From Gemmatimonadota bacterium (GTDB taxonomy: Bacteria; Gemmatimonadota; Gemmatimonadetes; Longimicrobiales; Gaopeijiaceae), in assembly GCA_007126575.1 (NCBI GenBank), contig SLBA01000022.1, positions 1 through 44,313 on the forward strand: a DNA stretch of 44,313 nucleotides. Reading direction: 5' to 3'. Shown here one piece after another: positions 8,019 to 15,463 of the stretch. The position numbers and the translations under genes were made by a program. The notes below the pieces were generated by a model, which did no database searches, had not been told where the DNA came from, and saw nothing but the letters and a program-made list of their open reading frames with translations. Positions within the stretch are counted from its first letter, which is position 1. The number at the start of each line of letters is the position of its first letter.

Positions 8019-10016
8019 TTACCGGGGCAGGGAAATCCCGACCAGGAACCGGTGGTCGCGGTAGAGCTGCAGTCCCTGGTGCTCGACGAACATCCGGGTG
8101 CGCGGACCATCGACGCGATCACCCACGTCGAACTGAAGCCCGTAGGCGGCATTGAACGACAGCAACCGCTGGCTCGTGAGGGCGACGCCAAGTTGACCGT
8201 AGGGCGAGTAATTCCGGTCGCCTCCCAGGTCCCACGCGTAGCGACCGTTCACTCCGAGCAGCAGCGAGGTGCCCCCCTCGCCAAGCCCGAAGGCGAGCTC
8301 GGGTACAACCTGCAGCGGTCCGAGGCGCACGGATTCCATTTCCACCCGGAACCCCAGAAGGAACTGGACGTCTTCATGCACCTGGACCCCGGTGTAGGGC
8401 TCCATGGATCCGAAGTCCCAACGCATCCCCTCGCCTTCGACATCCACCGGGTCCCTGACCTCGGGGCCGGGCTGCGCACCGGGCCGGATTCCCATGGCCC
8501 GCAGTTCCTGCCGCACCGCATCCCGAACCAGGCCCGGAAGCCGCTGTTCCAGGGTTCGCACGTCGCCGGCCTGGCGGGCGAGGGATTGTGCCACGGCCTC
8601 CTCGAGCCGTTGTAGATCCACCGCACTCATGCCGCGCACACCACCGGCCTCGACGGCGTAGGCCTCACCATAGCGAAGGATGATCTCGCCGACTTCCGGA
8701 ACCGGAACGATCATGGTGCGCTGTCCCCGGACTGTATCCAGGGCAACCCGCCGATCAGGGAGCGCTTCACCCGCGCGCAGCCGCCGATTCTCCTCGAGGA
8801 GGCGGTCGATCTCGCGGTTCGTCTCGGCCAGGCGGCGTGCCTCCTCTCCACGGAGGCGGTCCTCAGTGTCCCGGTCCCGCGCCTGAGGGCTCGCACCCAC
8901 CGTGAGGGCCAGCCCCACACTGTACTGCCAGTTGGACACAAGGTCGTCCGGATCGGTCACATCCTCGATATCGGAACCTGAGGTCATGAGGAGGTTCCGG
9001 GCGCCGATCTCGATATTGGCGAAGTCCCCGAGACCGAAGGCGAGCCCTCCGCCCAGGGTGAGGTGGTCCAGGTCGTCGCGCTGTTCCCCCTCGAGGTCGA
9101 GGAAATCGTCGGTGAAGCGGAGGCGGCCCGCGCCGACGATCAGGAAGGGAGAGAGCCCGGGGCCCGTGTTCAGCGCGAAGCGCGCTTCAGCCCCGAAGCC
9201 CGTCACATCCTCGAACTCCGAGAAATCGTCGCCGACGCCCCTCCAGTAGAAGGCCCGCAGCCCCACGTTCTGGTTGAAGTCCACACCGGCACGGACACCG
9301 GCCCCGTCCTGCTCTGCCAGGCCGAACTCGTCGGAAAACTTCGTCCGGACGACGAAGGGTTCGACGGCGATGCCGGGTACGAGTCCACGGAGGTCCGAGT
9401 CGTAGCCGCCACCGAGGGGAACGCGGATCCCGGCTCCGTACACCCAGGAGTCCATGAGTCCATCCTCGGGAAAGTCGTCGCTGGAGACCGCATCGGCAAC
9501 GAAAGGCCTGGAAAGCCGAGTCGTCCAGTTTTCAGCCGTGATCTCGGCACCGATTCCCCCACCCCCGAGTCCGAACCGGAGTCCGCCCCCGTAGCGCAGG
9601 AAGATCCGGTCCGTGCGATCGCCTTCGTCGGGACGGATACGGAGCACGCCACCGCCTCCCTTGATGAAGGGGACCAGGGGACCTCGACCGAGGTTCACCA
9701 TGGCATCCATACCGCCCGCCTGCAGGTCCCAGAGCGAGGGCTCACCGGTCGCCGGGGTCAAACCGTCCCGGGGGCCGATCCCGTCCTCCCAGGCGTAGAA
9801 GGGCTGGAGGGAAAAATAGGGCCCGAAGTCGATCGACGCCCGGGCGCCGTAGAGGCGAACCCTCTCGAAGCCGAATGCGTCGTCCCAGCGGATCTCCTGG
9901 TACGTGGGAATGATCGAATAGGAGACGTCCTGCGCGCGGACATCGACCGGACTCAGAATCACCAGCCCCATCAGTAGCGTAAGGCCGAGAGTCGCGACTC
10001 GTGAGAAATATCGCAT
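8019..10016 (-). CDS. Two-barrel outer-membrane beta-barrel protein
   Basis: A 665-residue exported protein. ATG 10016 has CGAGGTGG about 6 nt upstream and a signal peptide ending VRAQ. Residues 30-370 are alternating strands with Gly/aromatic turns (LPFIKGGGGVLRIRP, YGGGLRFGLGGGGIGAEI), typical of OMP barrels. Residues about 385-420 form a charged coiled coil (REIDRLLEENRRLRAG). A helical linker containing RTLEQRLPGLVRDAVRQEL follows. The last 130 residues form a second strand-rich barrel segment ending HRFLVGISLPR. Two barrels joined by a periplasmic coil is unusual for one chain. Ligand unknown. Confidence 0.75.
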   Translation of the reverse strand: MRYFSRVATLGLTLLMGLVILSPVDVRAQDVSYSIIPTYQEIRWDDAFGFERVRLYGARASIDFGPYFSLQPFYAWEDGIGPRDGLTPATGEPSLWDLQAGGMDAMVNLGRGPLVPFIKGGGGVLRIRPDEGDRTDRIFLRYGGGLRFGLGGGGIGAEITAENWTTRLSRPFVADAVSSDDFPEDGLMDSWVYGAGIRVPLGGGYDSDLRGLVPGIAVEPFVVRTKFSDEFGLAEQDGAGVRAGVDFNQNVGLRAFYWRGVGDDFSEFEDVTGFGAEARFALNTGPGLSPFLIVGAGRLRFTDDFLDLEGEQRDDLDHLTLGGGLAFGLGDFANIEIGARNLLMTSGSDIEDVTDPDDLVSNWQYSVGLALTVGASPQARDRDTEDRLRGEEARRLAETNREIDRLLEENRRLRAGEALPDRRVALDTVRGQRTMIVPVPEVGEIILRYGEAYAVEAGGVRGMSAVDLQRLEEAVAQSLARQAGDVRTLEQRLPGLVRDAVRQELRAMGIRPGAQPGPEVRDPVDVEGEGMRWDFGSMEPYTGVQVHEDVQFLLGFRVEMESVRLGPLQVVPELAFGLGEGGTSLLLGVNGRYAWDLGGDRNYSPYGQLGVALTSQRLLSFNAAYGLQFDVGDRVDGPRTRMFVEHQGLQLYRDHRFLVGISLPR

Positions 10017-10190
10017 GGTGCCACCTCGTTCATATGTGAAGGTCGACCCCCGTACCTCCGCCCTGTGGCTTGCAGGCTCCACCCGCGACGTGGGAATCGC
10101 ACTTCCCTGCAAGCGCAAGTTCGGGTCCGACTCGCCTTTCCCTTGCCATCAGGCGTTCCAGCCCTGTTTGGCGCGTCAGCGGGGGTACGT

Positions 10191-10216
10191 CCTACATTTG
10201 ATTTGTAGGGTCTACA
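10191..10216. promoter_or_regulatory. Overlapping palindromes, candidate operator
   Basis: CCTACA (10191-10196) pairs with TGTAGG (10204-10209), and TGTAG (10204-10208) also pairs with CTACA (10212-10216). The result is three alternating half-sites in the spacer between the divergent genes starting at 10016 and 10295. TACA...TGTA half-sites recall BlaI/CopY-type operators, but the 7-bp spacing differs from their usual one, so the regulator is not assigned. Confidence 0.35.
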
Positions 10217-10294
10217 TGCCCACGGACGAGATTGGCCTCCAACGAACGACCCATTCCCGATGTCCACACGGCCCCAAGTCGAAAAGGACCCCCG

Positions 10295-10747
10295 ATGAAC
10301 GACATCTTCGATCCGGATGTGACCGAAGCTCTGATCGACCGCATCCACTCTCTCGAGCCGGACACCCAACCCGAATGGGGGTCCATGAATGCGGCTCAGA
10401 TGCTGGCCCACTGCTGCGTCCTCTACGACCTCACCTTCGACCCGGACCCCCCCCGACCCGGACCGATCAAGGGCTTCCTTCTGAAGGCCTTCGTGAAGAA
10501 GGCGGTGGTCGGCGAAAAACCGTATCGCAGGAGTACCCCGACCGCACCGGAGTTCCGGATCGCGGGAGACCGGGAATTCCACCTGGAGCGGGACCGGCTG
10601 GTCGCGCACCTCGAGCACTGCCGGGAGTTGGGCCGAAAGCACTTCGATGGTCGCGACTACCCGAACTTCGGGACCCTCACCGTCGACGAGTGGAGCCGCA
10701 TGTTCTACAAGCACCTGGATCACCACCTGACCCAGTTCGGAGTCTGA
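10295..10747 (+). CDS. DUF1569/DinB-like four-helix protein
   Basis: A 150-residue cytoplasmic protein. AAGGA precedes ATG 10295 by 7 nt; a longer frame from 10232 lacks such a site. The sequence WGSMNAAQMLAHCCVLYDLT (His39) and the C-terminal HLDHHLTQFG give the spaced histidines typical of DinB-superfamily DUF1569 proteins, which bind a metal in a four-helix bundle. Some relatives are thiol-dependent transferases, but no substrate is known for this branch. It diverges from the outer-membrane protein gene, with paired palindromes in the spacer. Confidence 0.75.
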   Translation: MNDIFDPDVTEALIDRIHSLEPDTQPEWGSMNAAQMLAHCCVLYDLTFDPDPPRPGPIKGFLLKAFVKKAVVGEKPYRRSTPTAPEFRIAGDREFHLERDRLVAHLEHCRELGRKHFDGRDYPNFGTLTVDEWSRMFYKHLDHHLTQFGV

Positions 10748-10897
10748 GGCGACCGGGAGTCACGACCGGGAGATCCGACCGGAGACCGCGAGCGGCAAGG
10801 AGATAGCCCAACGCCCCGGCACTCTCCGGGCTTGGTCTCGGGCCGAGAGGGCCGCCCACCCCTCGCCCGGTTACGCAGCGGGTCCTACCTTGCCGTC

Positions 10898-12241
10898 ATG
10901 ACTACACGAACGCTCTCCCGGCTTTCCGCTCTCGCACCCGTGGGCCTCATGGTCTGGCTGGTGTTTCTCACCCCGTCATCAGGCCTCGGAAGCCTTTTCG
11001 GAGAGGGCATTATCGGGCCCCGAGCCCTCGCCGCGCAGCAACTCACCCCCTCGGCCGCCGACGCTCGACTGCGGAGTGCGCTGGAGCGGCCCGAGGTGCA
11101 GGCGGGACTCACCCATATCGAAGAACGAAGGTCACCCACCGTGGATCTTCTGACGGAGCTGGCCCTCATCGTATCCCCCTCGGGGCAGGAGGAGGAGCGA
11201 GCCCGGCGGGCGGCCGAGGAGATGCGTCGCATCGGGCTCGAAGACGTCGAGGTCGACGGCTCTCCCAACGCCATCGGGCGGATTCCGGGGCGCTCCGGAG
11301 AGGTGGTCGTCTTCATCTCGACCCTGGACGATCTGGCCACCGTCGCCGAGCATCGCCGGGCCGCCGAGGGCCCCCCCGTGCTCGAGGGGGACCGCCTCGT
11401 GGGCCCCGGCACCAACACGTCGTCGATCACCGCGGCCATGCTGGTGGCCGCCGGGGGCATGGTCGAAGCCTTCCGGGAGGCCGGTGAAGGGCCCGAGCAC
11501 GACCTGGTGTTCGCGGCCGTCGCCCAGGAGGAGACCGGGCTCGTCGGGATGAAGGCCATCTACGAGCGCTACCGCGACCGAGCCATCGGGTTCGTCGACA
11601 TCCTGGGCGATGGCCGGAGTGTGAGCTACGGGGCCCTGGGCATTCACTGGTGGCGGGTGGAGGGCGAGGGTCCGCCGGGGCACTCGCTCGGAGGTGGGCT
11701 CCCCAACGTGAACCAGGGACTGGCCCGGGCGGTGGACCGGATCCTGACCGAAGCGGCCGACCTTCAGGACCCGGACACCCGGACCGTGGTCAACGTGGCG
11801 ATCCTCAGCAGTGGCGCGGTCTTCAACCACAAGCCCGCCGACGGCTGGTTCTCGCTGGACGTGCGCTCGCTCGAGGCAGAACGGATCGAGGCCATCGAGG
11901 ACCGGGTCGGAGCACTCCTGGCGGAGGTCGCGGATGAGACCAGGGTCTCGCTTCGCATGGAACCCTGGCAGATCATGCCCGGAGGGCAGCTCCCCGGAGC
12001 CCGGGAGAGCGAGATCGTGCAGTCCTCGGCCGCCATCGGCCGCTGGCTGGGCTTCGACCCGACCCTCTCCAACGCCGGCTCCTCGAACATGAATGTGGCG
12101 ATCGCCGGGGGAACTCCGGCGATCGGACTGGGTGGGGATCGGGGTGGAGACCGGGGGCTGCCCTCCGAGTGGGCTTCGGTGGACGCCATGATGCGGTCGG
12201 CGCAGCACGTCTTCCTGCTGGGCATGCTCCTGGGCTCCTGA
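10898..12241 (+). CDS. Exported M20-family peptidase homologue with degenerate metal site
   Basis: A 447-residue protein with an N-terminal signal peptide ending ALAAQ. The order is M20 catalytic half, dimerisation domain (about 246-350: YGALGIHWWRVEGEGPPGHS) and return to the catalytic half. It resembles the M20/M25/M40 subgroup with EEGLGDLRG-type motifs. The acidic pair survives (AQEETG, Glu211-212). The first-shell His of the HxD motif is replaced (FISTLDDLATV, 139-149). The bridging Asp region reads GTNTSS (171-176). The C-terminal His region reads GGDRGLPSEW without His. It may be a pseudoenzyme. There is no Shine-Dalgarno; TACCTT lies 6 nt before ATG, as in a leaderless transcript. Confidence 0.8.
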   Translation: MTTRTLSRLSALAPVGLMVWLVFLTPSSGLGSLFGEGIIGPRALAAQQLTPSAADARLRSALERPEVQAGLTHIEERRSPTVDLLTELALIVSPSGQEEERARRAAEEMRRIGLEDVEVDGSPNAIGRIPGRSGEVVVFISTLDDLATVAEHRRAAEGPPVLEGDRLVGPGTNTSSITAAMLVAAGGMVEAFREAGEGPEHDLVFAAVAQEETGLVGMKAIYERYRDRAIGFVDILGDGRSVSYGALGIHWWRVEGEGPPGHSLGGGLPNVNQGLARAVDRILTEAADLQDPDTRTVVNVAILSSGAVFNHKPADGWFSLDVRSLEAERIEAIEDRVGALLAEVADETRVSLRMEPWQIMPGGQLPGARESEIVQSSAAIGRWLGFDPTLSNAGSSNMNVAIAGGTPAIGLGGDRGGDRGLPSEWASVDAMMRSAQHVFLLGMLLGS

Positions 12242-12242
12242 G

Positions 12243-12261
12243 TCAGGACTCTGTGTCCTGA
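12243..12261 (+). terminator. Hairpin directly after the M20 gene
   Basis: TCAGGAC-TCTGT-GTCCTGA is a perfect 7-bp stem with a 5-nt loop starting 2 nt after the stop codon. No U-tract follows, so termination is probable but not certain. It isolates the M20 gene from the promoter at 12274. Confidence 0.4.
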
Positions 12262-12273
12262 TCGAGCCGCCCC

Positions 12274-12303
12274 TTGACTCCCCCCGGCCGGTTCGGCTAG
12301 GGT
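12274..12303 (+). promoter_or_regulatory. Promoter of the leader peptide-ligase-monooxygenase operon
   Basis: TTGACT (12274-12279), an 18-bp spacer and TAGGGT (12298-12303). The predicted transcription start, about 7 nt past the -10 box, coincides with the ATG at 12309, so the first reading frame would be leaderless. Confidence 0.6.
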
Positions 12304-12308
12304 CAGAT

Positions 12309-12452
12309 ATGATCCCGTCAGCCCACCTCACCCACGCACCCGCCACCCCCGGCGACCGCATCCAGGCCTGCGCCTGCATGTGCATGTGCATGTGTGCCTG
12401 TCTCCCCCGGGAGAGCGGGTTGGTGGCCCCTGTGCTGCGAGTGGAATCATGA
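12309..12452 (+). CDS. Cys/Met-rich leader peptide (attenuator peptide)
   Basis: A 47-residue frame. Codons 21-31 read CACMCMCMCAC: six Cys and three Met in eleven codons, in a proteome where Cys is rare. It begins at the predicted transcription start, so it appears leaderless and needs no Shine-Dalgarno. It ends with TGA, with TAA two bases further on. A strong intrinsic terminator lies 33 nt beyond, followed at once by the ATP-grasp gene. The layout is that of a leader peptide sensing charged Cys- and Met-tRNA. Leaderless polycysteine small ORFs are known as cysteine-responsive attenuators in mycobacteria. A metal-binding microprotein is the alternative. The frame is too short for routine annotation. 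Confidence 0.7.
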   Translation: MIPSAHLTHAPATPGDRIQACACMCMCMCACLPRESGLVAPVLRVES

Positions 12453-12497
12453 TGTAACCCTCGACAAATCAGCAGGTGAAGCCGACGGCCCCCTCTC
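12401..12497 (+). promoter_or_regulatory. Protector and antiterminator pairings of the attenuator
   Basis: Segment 2, GAGAGCGGGTTG (12411-12422), can pair with segment 3, CGGCCCCCTCTC (12486-12497): twelve positions with one C-C mismatch and two G-U pairs. This would sequester the 5' arm of the terminator. Upstream, TCTCCC (12401-12406) pairs with GGGAGA (12409-12414), forming a protector hairpin that occupies part of segment 2. The Cys/Met codons (12369-12401) lie just before. A ribosome stalled there would block the protector arm and leave segment 2 free, favouring the antiterminator. Confidence 0.55.
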
Positions 12498-12521
12498 ATT
12501 CGGGAGGGGGCCGTTTTTTTT
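12485..12521 (+). terminator. Intrinsic terminator (attenuator)
   Basis: ACGGCCCCCTC (12485-12495) pairs perfectly with GAGGGGGCCGT (12504-12514), an 11-bp stem with an 8-nt loop followed by eight T residues. It is the best intrinsic terminator in the window. It stands only 24 nt before the start codon of the downstream gene and within its own transcription unit, which indicates attenuation rather than the end of an upstream gene. Confidence 0.88.
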
Positions 12522-12545
12522 ATCCCCCGTTCAGAGAGCTCGACC

Positions 12546-13538
12546 ATGCCATCACCCCACCCTCCATTCGCCTCGGGCGCCCCGCTGGGCATCCTGTACG
12601 AGCATCCCGACTGGTTCCGGCCCCTCTTCGCGGAGCTCGATCGGCGCGGCGTGCCCCATGAGCGCATACGAGCGGACCGTCACTGGTTCGATCCCTCGGA
12701 AGCCACCGCGGATCACGCCATCATCCTCAACCGGATGAGCCCGTCTGCCTGGCTCCGGGGGGAGGCCGATGCGGTCTTCCATACCACCCAGTACCTGGCG
12801 CACCTGAAGCGCCTGAACGTTCGCGTGATCAACGGCCTCGCGGCCTGGCGCACCGAGATCTCGAAGGCCTCGCAGCTGACCCTCCTGCAGGGGCTTGGTC
12901 TCCCCTACCCCGGCGCCCGGGTCATTCACCGGCCCGAACAGGCGGCAGAAGCCGCTCGAGGCCTCCGCTTCCCCGTCGTCTCCAAGCCCAATGTGGGTGG
13001 AAGTGGCGCGGGCATCGTCCGCTTCGACACCCCCGAGGCGCTGGAGCGCGGTGCTCGCGCCGGCGAGCTGGACTTCGGTCTGGACGGCACGGCCCTCATC
13101 CAGGAGTTCATTCCCGCCCGCGATGGTCGCATCGTGCGGGTCGAGGTCCTGGACGGAGCGTACCTGTATGCGATTCGAGTCTACGCCCCCGGAGACCAGT
13201 TCAATCTCTGCCCGGCCGACGTCTGCCAGAGCGTGGACGGCGCCCGGCTGGAGCGTGCCGCCTGCGCTGCCGACGCCCCAACGAACGAGATGCGGGTGGA
13301 AGGATACGACCCGCCGGACGAGATCAAGCGTGCCGTGGAGCGGATCACTGCCGCAGCCGGCATCGAGATCGGGGGGGTGGAATACCTGATCGACGACCGC
13401 GACGGCCAGCTCTACTACTACGACGTGAACGCCCTCTCCAACTTCGTGGCCGACGCGCCCCGCATCATTGGTTTCGACCCCTTCGCTCGCCTGGTGGACT
13501 GGCTGGAAGCAGAGATCGGCGCGGGGGTGGCGCCATGA
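12546..13538 (+). CDS. ATP-grasp ligase, RimK-like
   Basis: A 330-residue cytoplasmic enzyme. An N-terminal pre-ATP-grasp domain (1-105) is followed by the ATP-grasp fold: FPVVSKPNVGGSGAGIVRF (Lys147 and the Gly-rich loop), IQEFIPARDG (adenine-hinge region) and GVEYLIDDRDGQLYYYDVN (metal-binding Glu279, Asp293, Asn295). Such enzymes join a carboxylate to an amine or thiol through an acyl phosphate. The substrate cannot be read from sequence. AGAGAG precedes the ATG. Its stop overlaps the next start (ATGA), so it is translationally coupled to the monooxygenase. Expression should depend on readthrough of the terminator 24 nt upstream. Confidence 0.85.
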   Translation: MPSPHPPFASGAPLGILYEHPDWFRPLFAELDRRGVPHERIRADRHWFDPSEATADHAIILNRMSPSAWLRGEADAVFHTTQYLAHLKRLNVRVINGLAAWRTEISKASQLTLLQGLGLPYPGARVIHRPEQAAEAARGLRFPVVSKPNVGGSGAGIVRFDTPEALERGARAGELDFGLDGTALIQEFIPARDGRIVRVEVLDGAYLYAIRVYAPGDQFNLCPADVCQSVDGARLERAACAADAPTNEMRVEGYDPPDEIKRAVERITAAAGIEIGGVEYLIDDRDGQLYYYDVNALSNFVADAPRIIGFDPFARLVDWLEAEIGAGVAP

Positions 13539-14599
13539 GATTCGGATACTGGCTTCCCATGTTCGGTGGCTGGCTCCGCAACGTCGACGACGAGGGGATG
13601 GAGGCCTCCTGGGAGTATGTGAGCCGACTGGCTCGGCGCAGCGAGGAGATCGGGTTCGACCTCACCCTGCTCGCGGAGCTGAACCTGAACGACATCAAGG
13701 GGATGGACGCGCCATCACTCGACGCCTGGAGCACCGCCGCCGCCCTCGCCGCAGTGACCCGGCGGCTGGAGCTCATGGTGGCGGTTCGGCCCACCTTCCA
13801 CGAACCCGCCCTCCTGGCGAAGCAGGCGGCCAACATCGACCGGATCAGCCAGGGGCGCCTGTCGCTCAACGTGGTCTCCTCCTGGTGGGCCACCGAGGCG
13901 CGCAAGTACGGGATCCGCTTCGATGATCACGACGAGCGATACGCCCGCACCGCCGAGTGGCTCCAGGTGGTCAACGGCATGTGGAGCGAGGAGGAGTTCT
14001 CCTTTTCGGGACGGTACTACGAGGTCGAGGATGCCATCCTGGAGCCCAAACCCCTGCAGAGCCCCCGGCCGACCCTCTATGCCGGGGGTGAGTCCCCCGC
14101 CGGAAAGGCTCTCATCTCGAGCCGGTGCGACGCCTGGCTCACCCACGGCGATCCACCCGAGGTCATCGGGAAGAAGGTGGCGGAGATGACCGCCCGCAGG
14201 GAAGCGCTCGAGCTACCCCCCATGAGCTACGGCGCGGCCGGGTACGCCGTGGTCCGCCCCACCGAGGCGGAAGCACAGCGGGAGTTGGAGCGGATCACCA
14301 ACGTGCGACAAAGCGCGCGGGGATTCGCCAACTACCAGGACTGGGTCCGGAACACGAAGCTCGAGCGGAAGGTGAGCCTGAAGGACTACTCGGTCTCCAA
14401 CCGGGGGCTGCGAAGCGGGCTCGTGGGCACGCCCGAACAGGTGGCCGAGCAGATCCTCGAGTTCGAGAAGGCGGGGCTCGACCTTCTCCTGCTCCAGTTC
14501 AGTCCCCAGCACGAGGAAATGGAGCGTTTCGCGGAAGAGGTGATCCCGCTGGTCAGGCAAGGCTCGGCGCGGGCCCTGGAGGTGGGGGGACTGGCATGA
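13535..14599 (+). CDS. LLM-class flavin-dependent monooxygenase, SsuD/SfnG-like
   Basis: A 354-residue TIM-barrel oxygenase of the bacterial luciferase superfamily. Diagnostic stretches are AKQAANIDRISQGRLSLNVV then SSWW (residues 95-118), HDERYARTAEWL (132-143), FSFSGRYYEVEDA and EPKPLQSPRPTLYAGG. They match the alkanesulfonate (SsuD) and dimethylsulfone (SfnG) monooxygenase branch, which uses FMNH2 and O2 to release sulfite or methanesulfinate during sulfur starvation. Its start overlaps the ATP-grasp stop by 4 nt. No flavin reductase or sulfonate transporter is in the window, so the exact substrate is open. The Cys/Met-rich leader upstream fits a role in sulfur supply. Confidence 0.85.
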   Translation: MRFGYWLPMFGGWLRNVDDEGMEASWEYVSRLARRSEEIGFDLTLLAELNLNDIKGMDAPSLDAWSTAAALAAVTRRLELMVAVRPTFHEPALLAKQAANIDRISQGRLSLNVVSSWWATEARKYGIRFDDHDERYARTAEWLQVVNGMWSEEEFSFSGRYYEVEDAILEPKPLQSPRPTLYAGGESPAGKALISSRCDAWLTHGDPPEVIGKKVAEMTARREALELPPMSYGAAGYAVVRPTEAEAQRELERITNVRQSARGFANYQDWVRNTKLERKVSLKDYSVSNRGLRSGLVGTPEQVAEQILEFEKAGLDLLLLQFSPQHEEMERFAEEVIPLVRQGSARALEVGGLA

Positions 14600-14618
14600 G
14601 CGACCTCGGTGCGGGCGC

Positions 14619-15182
14619 CTACAACGGGGGGGACGGCGGCCCCAGGTGGAAGACCAGCCGGTAGGCAGGCTCACCGCCCCGGTCCAGGTAGTAGACGAAG
14701 AGGTCGTGCTCCCGGTCGATCCGGAGGCGCCAGATCCGGTGCTCCTCGGCCGGGGTTTCGTCGGTGGCCCGGAAGTCGGGGAAGTGCTGGAAGGTGGAGG
14801 AGCCCTCGTCCGAGGCATGTCCGCCGAATCCCGAGGTCTCGTACTCGGTGCCGTCGGGACGGAGGTGCTCGTGGAAGAAGGTGAGACCGTCCTCGCCCAT
14901 CTGCAGGACCCAGGTGCGGGAGTCGTCGTCTCCCACGATGAAGGGGATCCGGAGATCGTCCTCGGTGCACTCTTCCACGATGAAGTGGAGCCGGGCCGGC
15001 TCGAAGGTGGTGTCCGTCTCCTCGGCCAGGATCGTCCGGCCGCCGAAGGTGTGGCCGCACATCTCCTGCATGCTCTGGAAGAACGCAGCCTGTGCTTCCA
15101 GGGGATCCGGAGCAGCTCCTTCGGCGTCCGGGGACGGACCGCAACCGACGAGGGCCAGGGCAAGAACGAGGATGAAGCGCAT
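14619..15182 (-). CDS. Conserved lipoprotein of unknown function
   Basis: A 187-residue protein. ATG 15182 has GGGAGG 6 nt upstream and a short signal peptide FILVLALALVGCG with lipobox Cys15. The mature part contains MCGHTFGGRTIL, FIVEECTEDDLRIPF and SGFGGHASDEGSSTFQHFPD, with two further Cys that may form a disulfide or bind a metal. Similar proteins occur as uncharacterised exported proteins in several phyla; I assign no function. It converges on the monooxygenase gene with 19 nt between the stops. Confidence 0.75.
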   Translation of the reverse strand: MRFILVLALALVGCGPSPDAEGAAPDPLEAQAAFFQSMQEMCGHTFGGRTILAEETDTTFEPARLHFIVEECTEDDLRIPFIVGDDDSRTWVLQMGEDGLTFFHEHLRPDGTEYETSGFGGHASDEGSSTFQHFPDFRATDETPAEEHRIWRLRIDREHDLFVYYLDRGGEPAYRLVFHLGPPSPPL

Positions 15183-15463
15183 GTCGAGCCTCCCTGTGAT
15201 TCGCTTTGAGGGTCTCGGGGACCCGGGCCGGTCAAGGTATCCGCACTCCCGCCGGGGCGGCAATCCGGGCCGGGGTCGAGGCGCCCGACCGGCCGGAGCT
15301 GCGGGACGCGCCTGTGCACCCCGGACCCGACATCTCCCGAGCCATCAATGCCCCCCGGGGCTGGCCTCCCGAGCCTCGAGCCCGTAGTCTGCATGGTCGC
15401 GCAGGTTCGTCCCCCGGACGGACCGGATCAGCGAACGCGGAATACTCGAGATCAAGGAGAGGC

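Noticed and set aside
12369-12401. Cys/Met run as a metallothionein-like or copper-binding microprotein
   Set aside because: It remains possible, but the mutually exclusive hairpins and the terminator placed before a sulfur-type oxygenase explain the arrangement better.
11132-12667. Minus-strand frame of about 510 codons spanning the M20 gene and the leader region
   Set aside because: It is antisense to a clear M20 fold, to the attenuator and to the ATP-grasp start, and has no recognisable domain.
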